From the NCBI RefSeq assembly GCF_900602065.1, contig NZ_UWFN01000347.1, forward strand, positions 1-64,000: a DNA stretch of 64,000 nt, in the 5' to 3' direction. The notes under the pieces were generated by a model that did no database searches, was not told the DNA's origin, and was given only the letters and a program-made list of their open reading frames with translations. Below are positions 17,541-25,799 of the stretch, piece by piece (within the stretch, counting starts at the first letter, position 1; each line of letters opens with the position of its first letter). The stretch is from Pseudomonas viridiflava. GTDB taxonomy: Bacteria > Pseudomonadota > Gammaproteobacteria > Pseudomonadales > Pseudomonadaceae. Position numbers and translations under genes: made by a program.

Positions 17541-17622
17541 CAAGCTTTGCCCGCGATAAAGGCACCGGGACCTGAAGTGAACCGCATCCGGCCTCATCGC
17601 GAGCAAGCTCAGCTCCCACGGG
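17541..17622. repeat. Degenerate REP pair downstream of estA
   Basis: TTTGCCCGCGATAAAGG on the left and CATCGCGAGCAAGCTCAGCT on the right are diverged inverted halves of the GTGGGAGCGGTGCTTGC family. It lies between convergent estA and trpE. Confidence 0.65.
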
Positions 17623-17677
17623 CTCTGCGTGATGTCGTGGGGTGAAGACTCAAAAACAGAAGGTCATCGCAACAACC

Positions 17678-17784
17678 GGTGGGAGCGAATTCATTCGCGA
17701 ATACGTCAGCCCTGACACCGCGAAGATCCTTTGAATCTGCGGTGTCGCTGCTGCCCTCTTCCCGGATGAATCCGGTCCCACAGG
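17678..17784. repeat. REP pair, GTGGGAGCGAATTCATTCG family
   Basis: The left half GGTGGGAGCGAATTCATTCG and the right half GGATGAATCCGGTCCCACAG are inverted and partly diverged. Together with the preceding degenerate pair they fill the 290-bp estA/trpE convergent gap. Confidence 0.8.
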
Positions 17785-17811
17785 TCACGCGTAGCCTGCA
17801 AGGATCCGCGC

Positions 17812-19287
17812 TTACTGCTCCTGCTCAGCCAACGCCACCGCACGGAACATCGCCCGGCGTTTGTTCAGGGTTTCTTCCCATTCCAGCGCAGGCACCGAGT
17901 CAGCCACGATGCCGCCACCGGCCTGGACGTGCAGTTCGCCGTTCTTGATCACCGCGGTACGGATCGCAATCGCGGTGTCCATGTTGCCATTCCAGGCCAG
18001 GTAACCCACCGCGCCGCCGTAGACACCACGCTTCACAGGCTCCAGCTCATCGATGATTTCCATGGCGCGGATTTTCGGCGCACCGGACAAGGTGCCTGCT
18101 GGCAAAATCGCCCGCAGGGCATCCATCGCCGTCAGGCCGCTTTTTAACTGACCGGTGACGTTAGACACGATGTGCATGACGTTCGAGTAACGTTCAATCA
18201 CCATTTTCTCGGTGAGCCGGACCGAACCGATTTCCGAAACACGACCGGTGTCGTTGCGCCCCAGATCAATGAGCATCAGGTGCTCGGCGATTTCCTTGTC
18301 GTCCGACAGCAGGTCTTTTTCCAACGCCAGATCCGCTTCTTCATTGGCACCGCGTGGGCGAGTGCCGGCAATCGGGCGAACGGTAATCAGGTTGTCTTCA
18401 ACTCGGACCAGCACCTCCGGAGAACTGCCAACGACATGGAAGTCGCCGAAGTTGAAGAAGTACATATAAGGCGTCGGGTTAAAGCAGCGCAGCGCCCGAT
18501 ACAGATCAATCGGTGCAGCCTTGAAGTCGATGGACATACGCTGCGACGGAACCACCTGCATGACGTCGCCCGCCAGGATGTATTCCTTGATGGTGTCGAC
18601 TGCCCGCTCGTAATCATCCTGCGTGAAACTGGAGCGAAATACCGGATCAGCGGCTTGCGGCCGGGTCAGGTCCAGACCACGACGCGGGGTGATCGGCTGA
18701 CGCAGCTTTTCCATCAGCTCATCCAGACGTGCCAGACCGCTTTCATAAGCGTCCTGCTGTGCCGGATCGACCAGCACGATAGCGTGCATCTTGCCCGCGA
18801 GGTTATCGAACACCACGACGGCATCCGAAACCATCAGCAGGATGTCAGGCACGCCCAGCGGATCTGGATTCGGACATTTGCCGAGACGCTTCTCTACATA
18901 GCGCACACAGTCGTAACCGAAGTACCCCACCAGCCCGCCGTTGAAACGTGGCAGGCCTGGGATAGTGGGCACGTTGTAGCGCGCCTTGAACGTTTCGACG
19001 AATGCCAGCGGGTCTTCGGTTTCAAGATGCTCGATCTCGACGCCATCGTGAGTCACCCGAACATCGTGGTCGTGCACACGCAGGACGGTGCGGCACGGCA
19101 GACCGATGATCGAGTAACGGCCCCATTTCTCGCCGCCCTGCACCGACTCCAGCAGATAAGAGTTCGGTTGGTCAGCAAGCTTGAGGTAGATCGACAGCGG
19201 CGTGTCGAAGTCGGCCAGGGTTTCGTAGGCCAACGGGATACGGTTGTAGCCAGCAGCAGCCAAACGCAGGAATTCTTCGCGATTCAT
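17812..19287 (-). CDS. trpE: Anthranilate synthase component I
   Basis: Converts chorismate and ammonia (from TrpG) to anthranilate; normally feedback-inhibited by tryptophan. The 491-residue protein has the N-terminal LLESVQGGEKWGRYSIIG region bearing the Trp-binding LLES motif. The C-terminal chorismate-binding domain shows PFxxR-type PIAGTRPRG, HLMLIDLGRND and GAPKIRAMEIIDELEP. Two ATG codons are adjacent; the second has better spacing from GAGG. It is transcribed after gph, with a hairpin and a Trp-rich leader between them. Confidence 0.97.
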   Translation of the reverse strand: MNREEFLRLAAAGYNRIPLAYETLADFDTPLSIYLKLADQPNSYLLESVQGGEKWGRYSIIGLPCRTVLRVHDHDVRVTHDGVEIEHLETEDPLAFVETFKARYNVPTIPGLPRFNGGLVGYFGYDCVRYVEKRLGKCPNPDPLGVPDILLMVSDAVVVFDNLAGKMHAIVLVDPAQQDAYESGLARLDELMEKLRQPITPRRGLDLTRPQAADPVFRSSFTQDDYERAVDTIKEYILAGDVMQVVPSQRMSIDFKAAPIDLYRALRCFNPTPYMYFFNFGDFHVVGSSPEVLVRVEDNLITVRPIAGTRPRGANEEADLALEKDLLSDDKEIAEHLMLIDLGRNDTGRVSEIGSVRLTEKMVIERYSNVMHIVSNVTGQLKSGLTAMDALRAILPAGTLSGAPKIRAMEIIDELEPVKRGVYGGAVGYLAWNGNMDTAIAIRTAVIKNGELHVQAGGGIVADSVPALEWEETLNKRRAMFRAVALAEQEQ

Positions 19288-19332
19288 CATCAGCCTCGTG
19301 GGTGAGGGTTAGCAGTCAGGTAAGCAAACAGA

Positions 19333-19350
19333 GCCGGATGCGTATCCGGC
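19333..19350 (-). terminator. Hairpin between trp leader and trpE, attenuator terminator candidate
   Basis: On the minus strand GCCGGAT pairs with ATCCGGC around an ACGC loop, followed by the T-rich TCTGTTTGCTT. It lies 10 bp after the stop codon of the leader/gph frame and about 45 bp before trpE. The position fits the terminator arm of an attenuator, but the T tract is interrupted. Confidence 0.5.
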
Positions 19351-19360
19351 GTGAATCAAG

Positions 19361-19405
19361 TCAGGCGCGCCAACGCCAGCGGGCCAGGGCCTTGATGACT
19401 TTCAT
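19361..19405 (-). promoter_or_regulatory. trpE leader peptide nested in the gph 3' end
   Basis: The last 14 codons of gph read MKVIKALARWRWRA-stop, with a TGG just before the internal ATG, so three Trp codons lie close together. The DNA 19361-19416 is homologous to the free-standing leader of trpGDC (48/56 bases). Gph homologues in other bacteria lack such a tail, so this segment most likely serves as the trpE attenuator leader, either translated as the end of Gph or initiated internally from a transcript starting inside gph. Confidence 0.65.
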
Positions 19406-20179
19406 CCAGAGTTTGCGAGTGACCACCACGATGGAATCTCTAAAGGAGGGATCTTTGATTTCCGGCAACAGTATCCCAGCGTCCAGATCCAGGCAACCGG
19501 GAATCAGACGCCGCAGGTCATCAATGACCAGCGCCGGGGACTCTTCCTCAATCGGTCGACCATGGTTGTAGCCGTAGCTCATGGCGACGCAGGACACGCC
19601 AGCAGCCTTGGCGGCCTGCACATCACTGCGTGAATCGCCGACGAACAGCGACTGTGAGGCCGGAATATTGGTCATCTTCATGACAAAAAACAGCGCCGCA
19701 GGATCAGGTTTCTTCGTTGGCATGGTGTCGCCACCAATGATCAGACGGAAAAATCGGCCCAGCTTCATCTCATCCAGCAGAGGCGCAACAAAGCGTTCCG
19801 GCTTGTTAGTGATCAGCGCCATCTCGACGCCCATCTTCTGCAACCATTTCAGGGTTTCGCGAACACCGGGGTAGACCGCCGTGAACTCATGCTTTTCGGC
19901 ATAGAACTTCATGAAGATCTCCAGTGCCTGCTCGGCCTCAGCATCATCGACGCCACTGTGATCCAGATCATTGGCCAGGGCGCGGCGCACCAGAACGGGC
20001 GCACCGTTGCCAATCCAGTTCCGGACCTGCGCCAATCCGGCCGCGGGACGGCCCAGTTCGAGCAGCATTTTGTCCACAGCAACGGCCAGATCGGGTACCG
20101 AATCAACCAATGTGCCGTCCAGATCAAACATGATCAGTTTGGGCAGTCGCCCTGGAAACAGTTGCTCGAAGCCGCTCAT
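19361..20179 (-). CDS. gph: Phosphoglycolate phosphatase
   Basis: HAD-superfamily phosphatase that removes 2-phosphoglycolate formed during DNA repair and oxidative metabolism. The 272-residue protein has motif I FDLDGTLVDS (Asp19/Asp21), motif II near ALITNKPERF, and motif III/IV with KKPDPAALF and FVGDSRSDVQAAKAAG. After about residue 235 there is a basic, Trp-rich tail (ending ARWRWRA) not expected for the fold, which doubles as a trp leader. It overlaps rpe by four bases, and trpE follows 73 bp downstream. Rpe-gph-trp linkage also exists in enterics. Confidence 0.93.
   Translation of the reverse strand: MSGFEQLFPGRLPKLIMFDLDGTLVDSVPDLAVAVDKMLLELGRPAAGLAQVRNWIGNGAPVLVRRALANDLDHSGVDDAEAEQALEIFMKFYAEKHEFTAVYPGVRETLKWLQKMGVEMALITNKPERFVAPLLDEMKLGRFFRLIIGGDTMPTKKPDPAALFFVMKMTNIPASQSLFVGDSRSDVQAAKAAGVSCVAMSYGYNHGRPIEEESPALVIDDLRRLIPGCLDLDAGILLPEIKDPSFRDSIVVVTRKLWMKVIKALARWRWRA
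19468..19496 (-). promoter_or_regulatory. Weak candidate internal promoter for trpE inside gph
   Basis: TTGCCT (19491-19496), 17 bp, TACTGT (19468-19473) on the minus strand lies about 60 bp before the nested leader peptide. A trpE attenuator would need a promoter close upstream of the leader, which is the main reason to list it; the -10 match is poor. Confidence 0.25.
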
Positions 20180-20850
20180 GCGCGAGACAACGCCAGTTCT
20201 GCACGCATCTTGTCGATGACCTGCTTATAGTCCGGCGTGTTGAAGATTGCTGAGCCGGCGACAAAGGTGTCAGCACCGGCGGCCGCGATCTCGCGGATGT
20301 TGTTGACGTTCACGCCGCCGTCGATTTCCAGACGGATGTCCAGACCCGAGGCATCGATCAAGGCACGTGCCTCGCGCAGCTTGTTCAGCGTTCCCGGGAT
20401 GAATTTCTGACCGCCAAAGCCAGGGTTAACGCTCATGAGCAGGATCATGTCGACCTTGTCCATCACGTATTCCAGCAGGTTCAGCGGAGTCGCCGGGTTG
20501 AACACCAGGCCCGCCTTGCAACCGCCCTCTTTGATCAACTGCAGCGAACGATCGATGTGCTGCGTCGCTTCCGGGTGGAAAGTGATGTAGCTGGCACCGG
20601 CTTCAATGAAGTCGCCAATGATGCGATCCACCGGGCTGACCATCAGGTGCACATCGATGGGTGCTGTCACGCCATATTTACGCAGCGCCGAGCACACCAT
20701 CGGACCGATGGTCAGGTTCGGCACATAGTGGTTGTCCATCACATCGAAGTGAACAATGTCCGCGCCAGCGGCCAGCACGGAATCAACTTCCTGGCCCAGA
20801 CGGGCGAAATCGGCGGAGAGAATCGATGGAGCAATAAGGAAGGGCTGCAT
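20176..20850 (-). CDS. rpe: Ribulose-phosphate 3-epimerase
   Basis: Pentose phosphate pathway enzyme interconverting ribulose-5-phosphate and xylulose-5-phosphate. The 224-residue TIM barrel has APSILSADFARLG, HFDVMDNHYVPNLTIGP with metal-binding His/Asp, LMSVNPGFGGQKFIP, and RLEIDGGVNVNNI followed by GADTFVAGSAIF. It is first in the rpe-gph-trpE run, overlapping gph by four bases. Confidence 0.97.
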   Translation of the reverse strand: MQPFLIAPSILSADFARLGQEVDSVLAAGADIVHFDVMDNHYVPNLTIGPMVCSALRKYGVTAPIDVHLMVSPVDRIIGDFIEAGASYITFHPEATQHIDRSLQLIKEGGCKAGLVFNPATPLNLLEYVMDKVDMILLMSVNPGFGGQKFIPGTLNKLREARALIDASGLDIRLEIDGGVNVNNIREIAAAGADTFVAGSAIFNTPDYKQVIDKMRAELALSRA

Positions 20851-20920
20851 GACGCACCTTTTTGAGCAGAATCACGGTGGCGCGCATTGTACTCCAAGAC
20901 TTTCTGGAAAACTCGAACCC

Positions 20921-20990
20921 CTGTAGAAGCTGCCGAAGGCTGCGAAGACGGTTTGCCTGATGCCCCCCTATTCGCAGCCTTCGGCAGCTC
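20921..20990. repeat. Inverted repeat, AGCTGCCGAAGGCTGCGAA family
   Basis: AGCTGCCGAAGGCTGCGAAG and its complement TTCGCAGCCTTCGGCAGCT are separated by about 30 bp upstream of rpe. The same family recurs at 40989-41062. It is the third palindromic repeat family in the window. Confidence 0.85.
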
Positions 20991-21028
20991 TCATCAAACA
21001 ACACGTAACTATCTGAACCCACACAGAA

Positions 21029-21140
21029 CCTGTGGGACCGACCGGGGTGGCGCTCCACTTTATTCGGGAAGAGGCCAGTAATCCGCAACATCATCGGCGC
21101 TTGGAATGCCGTCTTCCCGGATGAATCCGGTCCCACAGGT
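21029..21140. repeat. REP-like inverted repeat, CCTGTGGGACCG type
   Basis: CCTGTGGGACCGACCGGGG and the right-hand GGATGAATCCGGTCCCACAG are inverted, with TTCGGGAAGAGGC and CGTCTTCCCGG as inner arms. With the neighbouring repeat it accounts for most of the 365-bp gap between rpe and the alcohol dehydrogenase gene, where I see no ORF. Confidence 0.75.
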
Positions 21141-21215
21141 CCCAGGTTTGCCGCGAGATTGCGGTGCCATAGACACCGGGGTCTCTCCTACAGAATTGCA
21201 TCGGCTCAGAGAAGC

Positions 21216-22364
21216 TCAATATGCCGCGCGATAAATCTTTTCGATATCTGCGGCCGTCAGCTTGCGCGGGTTGTTGCGCATGAGGCGGTCGATCTTGCTG
21301 GCCTCCTCGGCCATCGCCGGGATGGCATCTTGTGGCACGTTGAAGCTGCGCATACCTTTGGGGATGTCGACCGCTTCGCATAAATCCGCCATGGCCTGCA
21401 CTGCCTGATTGGCCGCCTCTTCATCGCTCACATGCTCAACCCGCAAGCCCATGGCTTCGGCAATGTCACGAAAGCGCTCGACACACGCCATTTTGTTCCA
21501 GGCCATCACATACGGCAGCAACAGCGCATTACTGACCCCATGGGCAATATTGAAGCGCCCTCCCAGCGGATAAGCCAACGCATGCACCGCGCCCACTCCG
21601 GCATTACCAAAAGCCATCCCGGCCATCAGGCTGGCAGTCGCCATATGCTCACGAGCGAGCAGATCAGCAGGGTTGGCGTAAGCCTTGGGCAACGCCTTGA
21701 CGATCAATTTGATAGCCCCAAGCGCCAGGGAGTCGGATATCAATGAGCGATTGACTGACAGATAGGACTCGATGGCATGCACCAATGCGTCCACACCACT
21801 CGCGGCGGTAACGCTACGGGGGCAAGTGAGCGTCATCACCGGGCTGACCAGCGCCACGTCCGGCAGCAAGTAATCGCTGACAATGCCCTTTTTCAGTTGT
21901 GCTGCTTTATCGGAGAAGATCGCCACGTTGGTGACTTCGGATCCAGTACCCGCAGTAGTCGGGATTGCGATAAGCGGCGGTCCCTTGCGTTTGACCTGAT
22001 CCACACCAAACAGATCGGCAAGCGGCCCGTCATGGCCAACAAACGCAGCCACGCCCTTGGCGATATCAATCGCACTGCCGCCGCCCAGGCCTATCAGGCC
22101 GTCATGACCGCCCTGGCGATAAACAGCCGTGCAGTCTTCAACGATAGAGATTTCCGGCTCGGGTTTGACCTGGTCAAAAATACCGTAGGCACGTCCACCC
22201 AAATGCTCAAGCGCAAGATCGACGGTACCGCTCTTGACCAGAATCTCGTCGGTGACAATCAGAGGTTTGTTGATATTCAGTCGGGTCAGCTCGGCGGCCA
22301 GTTGTTCAATGGCGGCAGCGCCGGTGACCAGCTTATTGGCGATTTTGAATGCAGCGATACTCAT
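21216..22364 (-). CDS. Iron-containing alcohol dehydrogenase
   Basis: NAD-dependent group III dehydrogenase of 382 residues. The dinucleotide-binding GLGGGSAIDIAKGVA and the PTTAGTGSEVTN motif are present. The metal ligands are in the SGVDALVHAIESYLS and HALAYPLGGRFNIAHG helices. The last gives two of the three iron histidines, and HGVSNALLLPYVMAWN follows. The substrate cannot be read from the sequence; relatives oxidise ethanol, longer alcohols or 1,3-propanediol. It is flanked by REP elements on both sides, so it is probably its own transcription unit between rpe and the agt transporter. Confidence 0.88.
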   Translation of the reverse strand: MSIAAFKIANKLVTGAAAIEQLAAELTRLNINKPLIVTDEILVKSGTVDLALEHLGGRAYGIFDQVKPEPEISIVEDCTAVYRQGGHDGLIGLGGGSAIDIAKGVAAFVGHDGPLADLFGVDQVKRKGPPLIAIPTTAGTGSEVTNVAIFSDKAAQLKKGIVSDYLLPDVALVSPVMTLTCPRSVTAASGVDALVHAIESYLSVNRSLISDSLALGAIKLIVKALPKAYANPADLLAREHMATASLMAGMAFGNAGVGAVHALAYPLGGRFNIAHGVSNALLLPYVMAWNKMACVERFRDIAEAMGLRVEHVSDEEAANQAVQAMADLCEAVDIPKGMRSFNVPQDAIPAMAEEASKIDRLMRNNPRKLTAADIEKIYRAAY

Positions 22365-22473
22365 CAGCTCGGCCCTTTGGAATTGTTATGGCGAGGGAGG
22401 ACGAGCAGAAGGATAGATCAACTGGAGATAGAGGCCGGCATGACACCACGCTGCATCGCGGCAAATAGAAGCC

Positions 22474-22568
22474 CTGTGGGAGCGAATTCATTCGCGAAGA
22501 GGAAGTTCCAACCGATAAATCCTTACTGGCTGTAACGGCCTCTTCGCGAATGAATCCGCTCCCACAGG
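22474..22568. repeat. REP pair, GTGGGAGCGAATTCATTCG family
   Basis: CTGTGGGAGCGAATTCATTC on the left and CGAATGAATCCGCTCCCACA on the right, inverted, enclosing about 50 bp. It lies between the agt transporter end and the alcohol dehydrogenase start. Confidence 0.9.
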
Positions 22569-22603
22569 TCGTGTTTCAATCCATGAACGTGCTGTACGCG
22601 ATG

Positions 22604-23428
22604 TTATTCCACCGCAGTACGCAGCTTCTCGCTGCGCCCACGCAACCACTCCAGCACCAACAGCAAGACCACCGAGAAGCCAATCAACAGGGTCGCAGCA
22701 GCGGCGATAGTCGGGCTGAGGTTTTCCCGAATGCCACTGAACATCTGCCTTGGCAGCGTCGCCTGCTCTGGTCCGGCAAGGAACAGCGTCACGACCACTT
22801 CATCGAAAGAAGTGGCGAAAGCAAACAGCGCGCCCGAAATAACGCCTGGAGCGATCAGCGGCAACGTCACGCGACGAAATGCCGTGAGGGGTGACGCTCC
22901 CAAACTGGCGGCAGCCCTGACCAGATTGTAATTAAACCCCTGCAAGGTGGCCGACACGGTAATGATCACGAAGGGCACGCCGAGCACCGCGTGGACCAGA
23001 ATCAACGAAAGAAAGCTGTTTCCAAGGCCCAACGGAGCAAAGAACAGATAGCTCGCCACGCCAATAATGACGACCGGCACCACCATCGGCGAAATCACCA
23101 GCGCCATCACCAATGCTTTGCCGGGGAAGTTGCCACGGGTCAGACCTATGGCTGCCAGGGTGCCGAATACCATCGCCAGTACTGTCGCGGCGGGTGCGAT
23201 CAGCAAGCTGTTTTTCAACGCCCGCATCCACTCATTGGAATTGAAGAAATCCTGATACCAATGCAGCGAGAACCCTTGCAACGGGTAGACCAGAAAACTG
23301 CCGGAGTTGAACGACAGCGGAATGATCACCAACACCGGAAGCACCAGGAACAACAGAATCAGGCCACACAGGATACGCAGCGCGTAGTACCAAACGCGTT
23401 CCAGCGGCGAGGAATAAGAACTCAACAT
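22604..23428 (-). CDS. ABC transporter permease, AgtD-like (PotC type)
   Basis: Inner-membrane permease of 274 residues with six predicted helices. The EAA loop that contacts the ATPase is visible as VRAAASLGASPLTAFRRVTL. The last gene of a four-gene transporter (ATPase, binding protein, two permeases) whose order and position between trpE/rpe and amgK/lptD match agtABCD of P. aeruginosa, which imports 4-aminobutyrate and 5-aminovalerate. AGGAG precedes the start, 11 bp after the preceding permease gene. The substrate is inferred from synteny. Confidence 0.85.
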   Translation of the reverse strand: MLSSYSSPLERVWYYALRILCGLILLFLVLPVLVIIPLSFNSGSFLVYPLQGFSLHWYQDFFNSNEWMRALKNSLLIAPAATVLAMVFGTLAAIGLTRGNFPGKALVMALVISPMVVPVVIIGVASYLFFAPLGLGNSFLSLILVHAVLGVPFVIITVSATLQGFNYNLVRAAASLGASPLTAFRRVTLPLIAPGVISGALFAFATSFDEVVVTLFLAGPEQATLPRQMFSGIRENLSPTIAAAATLLIGFSVVLLLVLEWLRGRSEKLRTAVE

Positions 23429-23439
23429 GGTAATGCTCC

Positions 23440-24687
23440 TCAGCTCAAACGCAGGCGGCTGGCGCCGACCAGCCAGCTATAGATCAGATAAAGCACGATG
23501 GTCGCCAACAGCAGCAAACCGCCCAATGCCGTGGCCATGCCCCAGTTGATGCTGGTATTGGTGTAGAAGGCGACAAAGTAGCTGACCATCTGGTCGTTCG
23601 GGCTGCCCAGCAATGCCGGGGTGATGTAGTAACCAATCGCCAGAATGAACACCAACAGACAACCCGCGCCGATCCCGGCATAGGTCTGCGGGAAGTACAC
23701 CCGCCAGAAACTGGCAAACGGGTTGCAGCCCAATGAAATCGCGGCACGCATGTAAGTCGGCGAGATCCCTTTCATGACGCTGTAAATCGGCAGGATCATG
23801 AACGGCAGCATGATATGTACCATCGAGATGTAAACGCCCACCCGATTGAACACCAGCTCCAGCGGCTTATCGATGATGCCCACGGCCATTAACGCGCCGT
23901 TGATCAGGCCGCTGGATTGCAACAGCACAATCCACGCGGCGACCCGAACCAGAATCGATGTCCAGAACGGCAGCAAAACCAGAATCATCAGCAGGTTGCT
24001 TTGTCGCGCCGGGAGATTGGCCAACAGGTAAGCGAGCGGATAAGCCAGCACCAGACAGATCAGGGTGATCACAAACCCCATCCAGAAGGTGCGCGCAAAG
24101 ATATCCAGGTAGATCGCTTGATCAGGGGTCGCAGGGGCCACTTCTCCGAGATCATCGATCCGGTGGTCAACTGCGGCCAGCAAATAATAGGGGGTGACGT
24201 TGCTGGTATTGCGTCGGATCACCTGCCAATAGGCTGGATCTCCCCACCGCTCATCCAGTGCTTCGAGTGCATCTTTATATGAGGCTGGTTCTTCCTTGAA
24301 CGGCAGCGCACGTGCGGTGCTCGTCAGGAGGCTGCGATAACCGGCCAGCTCCATGTTCAGACGCTTGGACAGATCACCAAGAGTCGAATTCTTGCGGGTT
24401 TCTGCCAAGTCCATACTCAGCGCTTTGTAGACAGGCTCCGAGGGCAAGCCCTTACCGTCCCATTTGGCAACTTCGATCACGGTAGTCGGTAGAGCATTGA
24501 CCACTTCCGGGTTGCCGACGCTCTTGTAGAGCAGCGCCACAATCGGTACCAGAAATACCAGTAACAGGAAGATCACTAACGGCGCGATCAATGCCTGAGC
24601 CTTCCAACGGTTGACCCGCTCGGCACGAGCCAGACGTTGCTTCAAGGTAGGGCTGGCGCCTTCAGTCAGGGGCACGGCGATGGCCAT
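23440..24687 (-). CDS. ABC transporter permease, AgtC-like (PotB type), with large insert
   Basis: Permease of 415 residues, longer than the usual 290-320. The first helix (about 33-54) is followed by about 140 predominantly polar residues (about 58-195). The conserved permease helices begin after that, and the EAA loop reads MRAAISLGCNPFASFWRVYF. By topology the insert should face the periplasm. It is coupled to the AgtD-like gene (11-bp spacing) and preceded by GGAG seven bases before the ATG. The pair should form the membrane channel of the transporter. Confidence 0.85.
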   Translation of the reverse strand: MAIAVPLTEGASPTLKQRLARAERVNRWKAQALIAPLVIFLLLVFLVPIVALLYKSVGNPEVVNALPTTVIEVAKWDGKGLPSEPVYKALSMDLAETRKNSTLGDLSKRLNMELAGYRSLLTSTARALPFKEEPASYKDALEALDERWGDPAYWQVIRRNTSNVTPYYLLAAVDHRIDDLGEVAPATPDQAIYLDIFARTFWMGFVITLICLVLAYPLAYLLANLPARQSNLLMILVLLPFWTSILVRVAAWIVLLQSSGLINGALMAVGIIDKPLELVFNRVGVYISMVHIMLPFMILPIYSVMKGISPTYMRAAISLGCNPFASFWRVYFPQTYAGIGAGCLLVFILAIGYYITPALLGSPNDQMVSYFVAFYTNTSINWGMATALGGLLLLATIVLYLIYSWLVGASRLRLS

Positions 24688-24767
24688 AGCGAACTCCGAA
24701 ATCTTTGAACGAAGGGCGCATTCCCTACTTTAGGGAACACGCCCGGATCACACTCAGCTTTATGCGC

Positions 24768-25799
24768 TTACTTGGCAGCCCAAGAGTTGAAGCGCTGTTC
24801 CAGTTGCTCACCGTTGTCATTCCAGAACGCAACGTCGATCTGCACCTGTTCCTTGATGTTCTCAGGAGTAGTCGGCATGTTCTGCAGGGTTTCAGCACTC
24901 AGCAGCTTGACGGCGTCGGTGTTGGCCGGACCGTAAGCGATGTTTTCCGAAAAGGTCTTCTGCTGCTCAGGCTGCAGGCTGTACGCGATGAACTTCTTCG
25001 CCGCTTCAGCATTTTTCGAACCCTTCGGGATGGCCCATGCGTCGAAGTCGTAAACGCCGCCGGTCCAGACCACTTTGAGTTTGCTTTCTTTGGCGACCGC
25101 CGCAATGCGACCGTTGTAGGCAGAGCTCATGACCACGTCACCCGATTGCAGGAACTGCGGCGGCTGTGCGCCCGCTTCCCACCATTGAATGCTTGGCTTG
25201 AGCTTGTCGAGCATCTTGAAGGCGCGGTCCTGGCCGTCTTTGCTGGCCAGCACTTTGTAGACGTCTTTTGGCGCAACGCCGTCTGCCATCAAAGCGAACT
25301 CCAGGGTGTACTTGGCGCCTTTACGCAGGCCACGTTTGCCCGGGAATTTCTCGGTGTTCCAGAAATCAGCCCAACCGGTCGGCGCCGTGGCCAATTTGTC
25401 GGCGTTGTAAGCCAGCACAGTGGACCAGACGAAGAAGCCTGCGCCGCAATGGGAGATCGCGCCCGGCACGTATTTCGACTTGTCGCCGAACAGCGCAGGG
25501 TCGAGCTCTTCGAACATGTCTTCGTCGCAACCGCGGGCCAGCTCAGGCGATTCAACTTCTACCAAGTCCCAGGACACGCTTTTGGTGTCGACCATGGCTT
25601 TGACTTTGGCCATTTCGCCGTTGTATTCGCCTGCGATGATCTTGCCGTTGCCCGCTTTATCCCACGGTGCATAGAAGGCTTTTTCCTGAGCGGCCTTGTT
25701 GGCCCCGCCAAACGACACGACGGTCAGATCGGCAGCCATAGCTTGCGCGGCGCACATCATGCCCAGCGTAATTGCGGTGAGTTTCAAAGATTTGAGCAT
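24768..25799 (-). CDS. Periplasmic substrate-binding protein, AgtB-like (PotD type)
   Basis: Extracellular solute-binding protein of 343 residues with a clear signal peptide cleaved near AQAMA|ADLTVV (about residue 22). A PotD-like fold follows: the SFGGANKAAQEKAFY segment, WDLVEVESPELARGCD hinge region and late AWAIPKGSKNAEAAKKFIAY. The sequence resembles polyamine and amino-acid-like substrate binders; GABA or 5-aminovalerate is inferred from gene order. Spacing to the permease gene is 80 bp, which may allow differential expression of this abundant component. Confidence 0.88.
   Translation of the reverse strand: MLKSLKLTAITLGMMCAAQAMAADLTVVSFGGANKAAQEKAFYAPWDKAGNGKIIAGEYNGEMAKVKAMVDTKSVSWDLVEVESPELARGCDEDMFEELDPALFGDKSKYVPGAISHCGAGFFVWSTVLAYNADKLATAPTGWADFWNTEKFPGKRGLRKGAKYTLEFALMADGVAPKDVYKVLASKDGQDRAFKMLDKLKPSIQWWEAGAQPPQFLQSGDVVMSSAYNGRIAAVAKESKLKVVWTGGVYDFDAWAIPKGSKNAEAAKKFIAYSLQPEQQKTFSENIAYGPANTDAVKLLSAETLQNMPTTPENIKEQVQIDVAFWNDNGEQLEQRFNSWAAK

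Noticed and set aside
15115..17811. Prophage or tailocin remnant between trpG and trpE
   Set aside because: Apart from estA, leader sequences and REP elements there is no phage-like frame or att-like duplication other than the trp leader copies, which have a better explanation.
18172..19305. Long open frame (377 codons) antisense to trpE
   Set aside because: Shadow of a GC-rich gene; no recognisable motif and no start signal.
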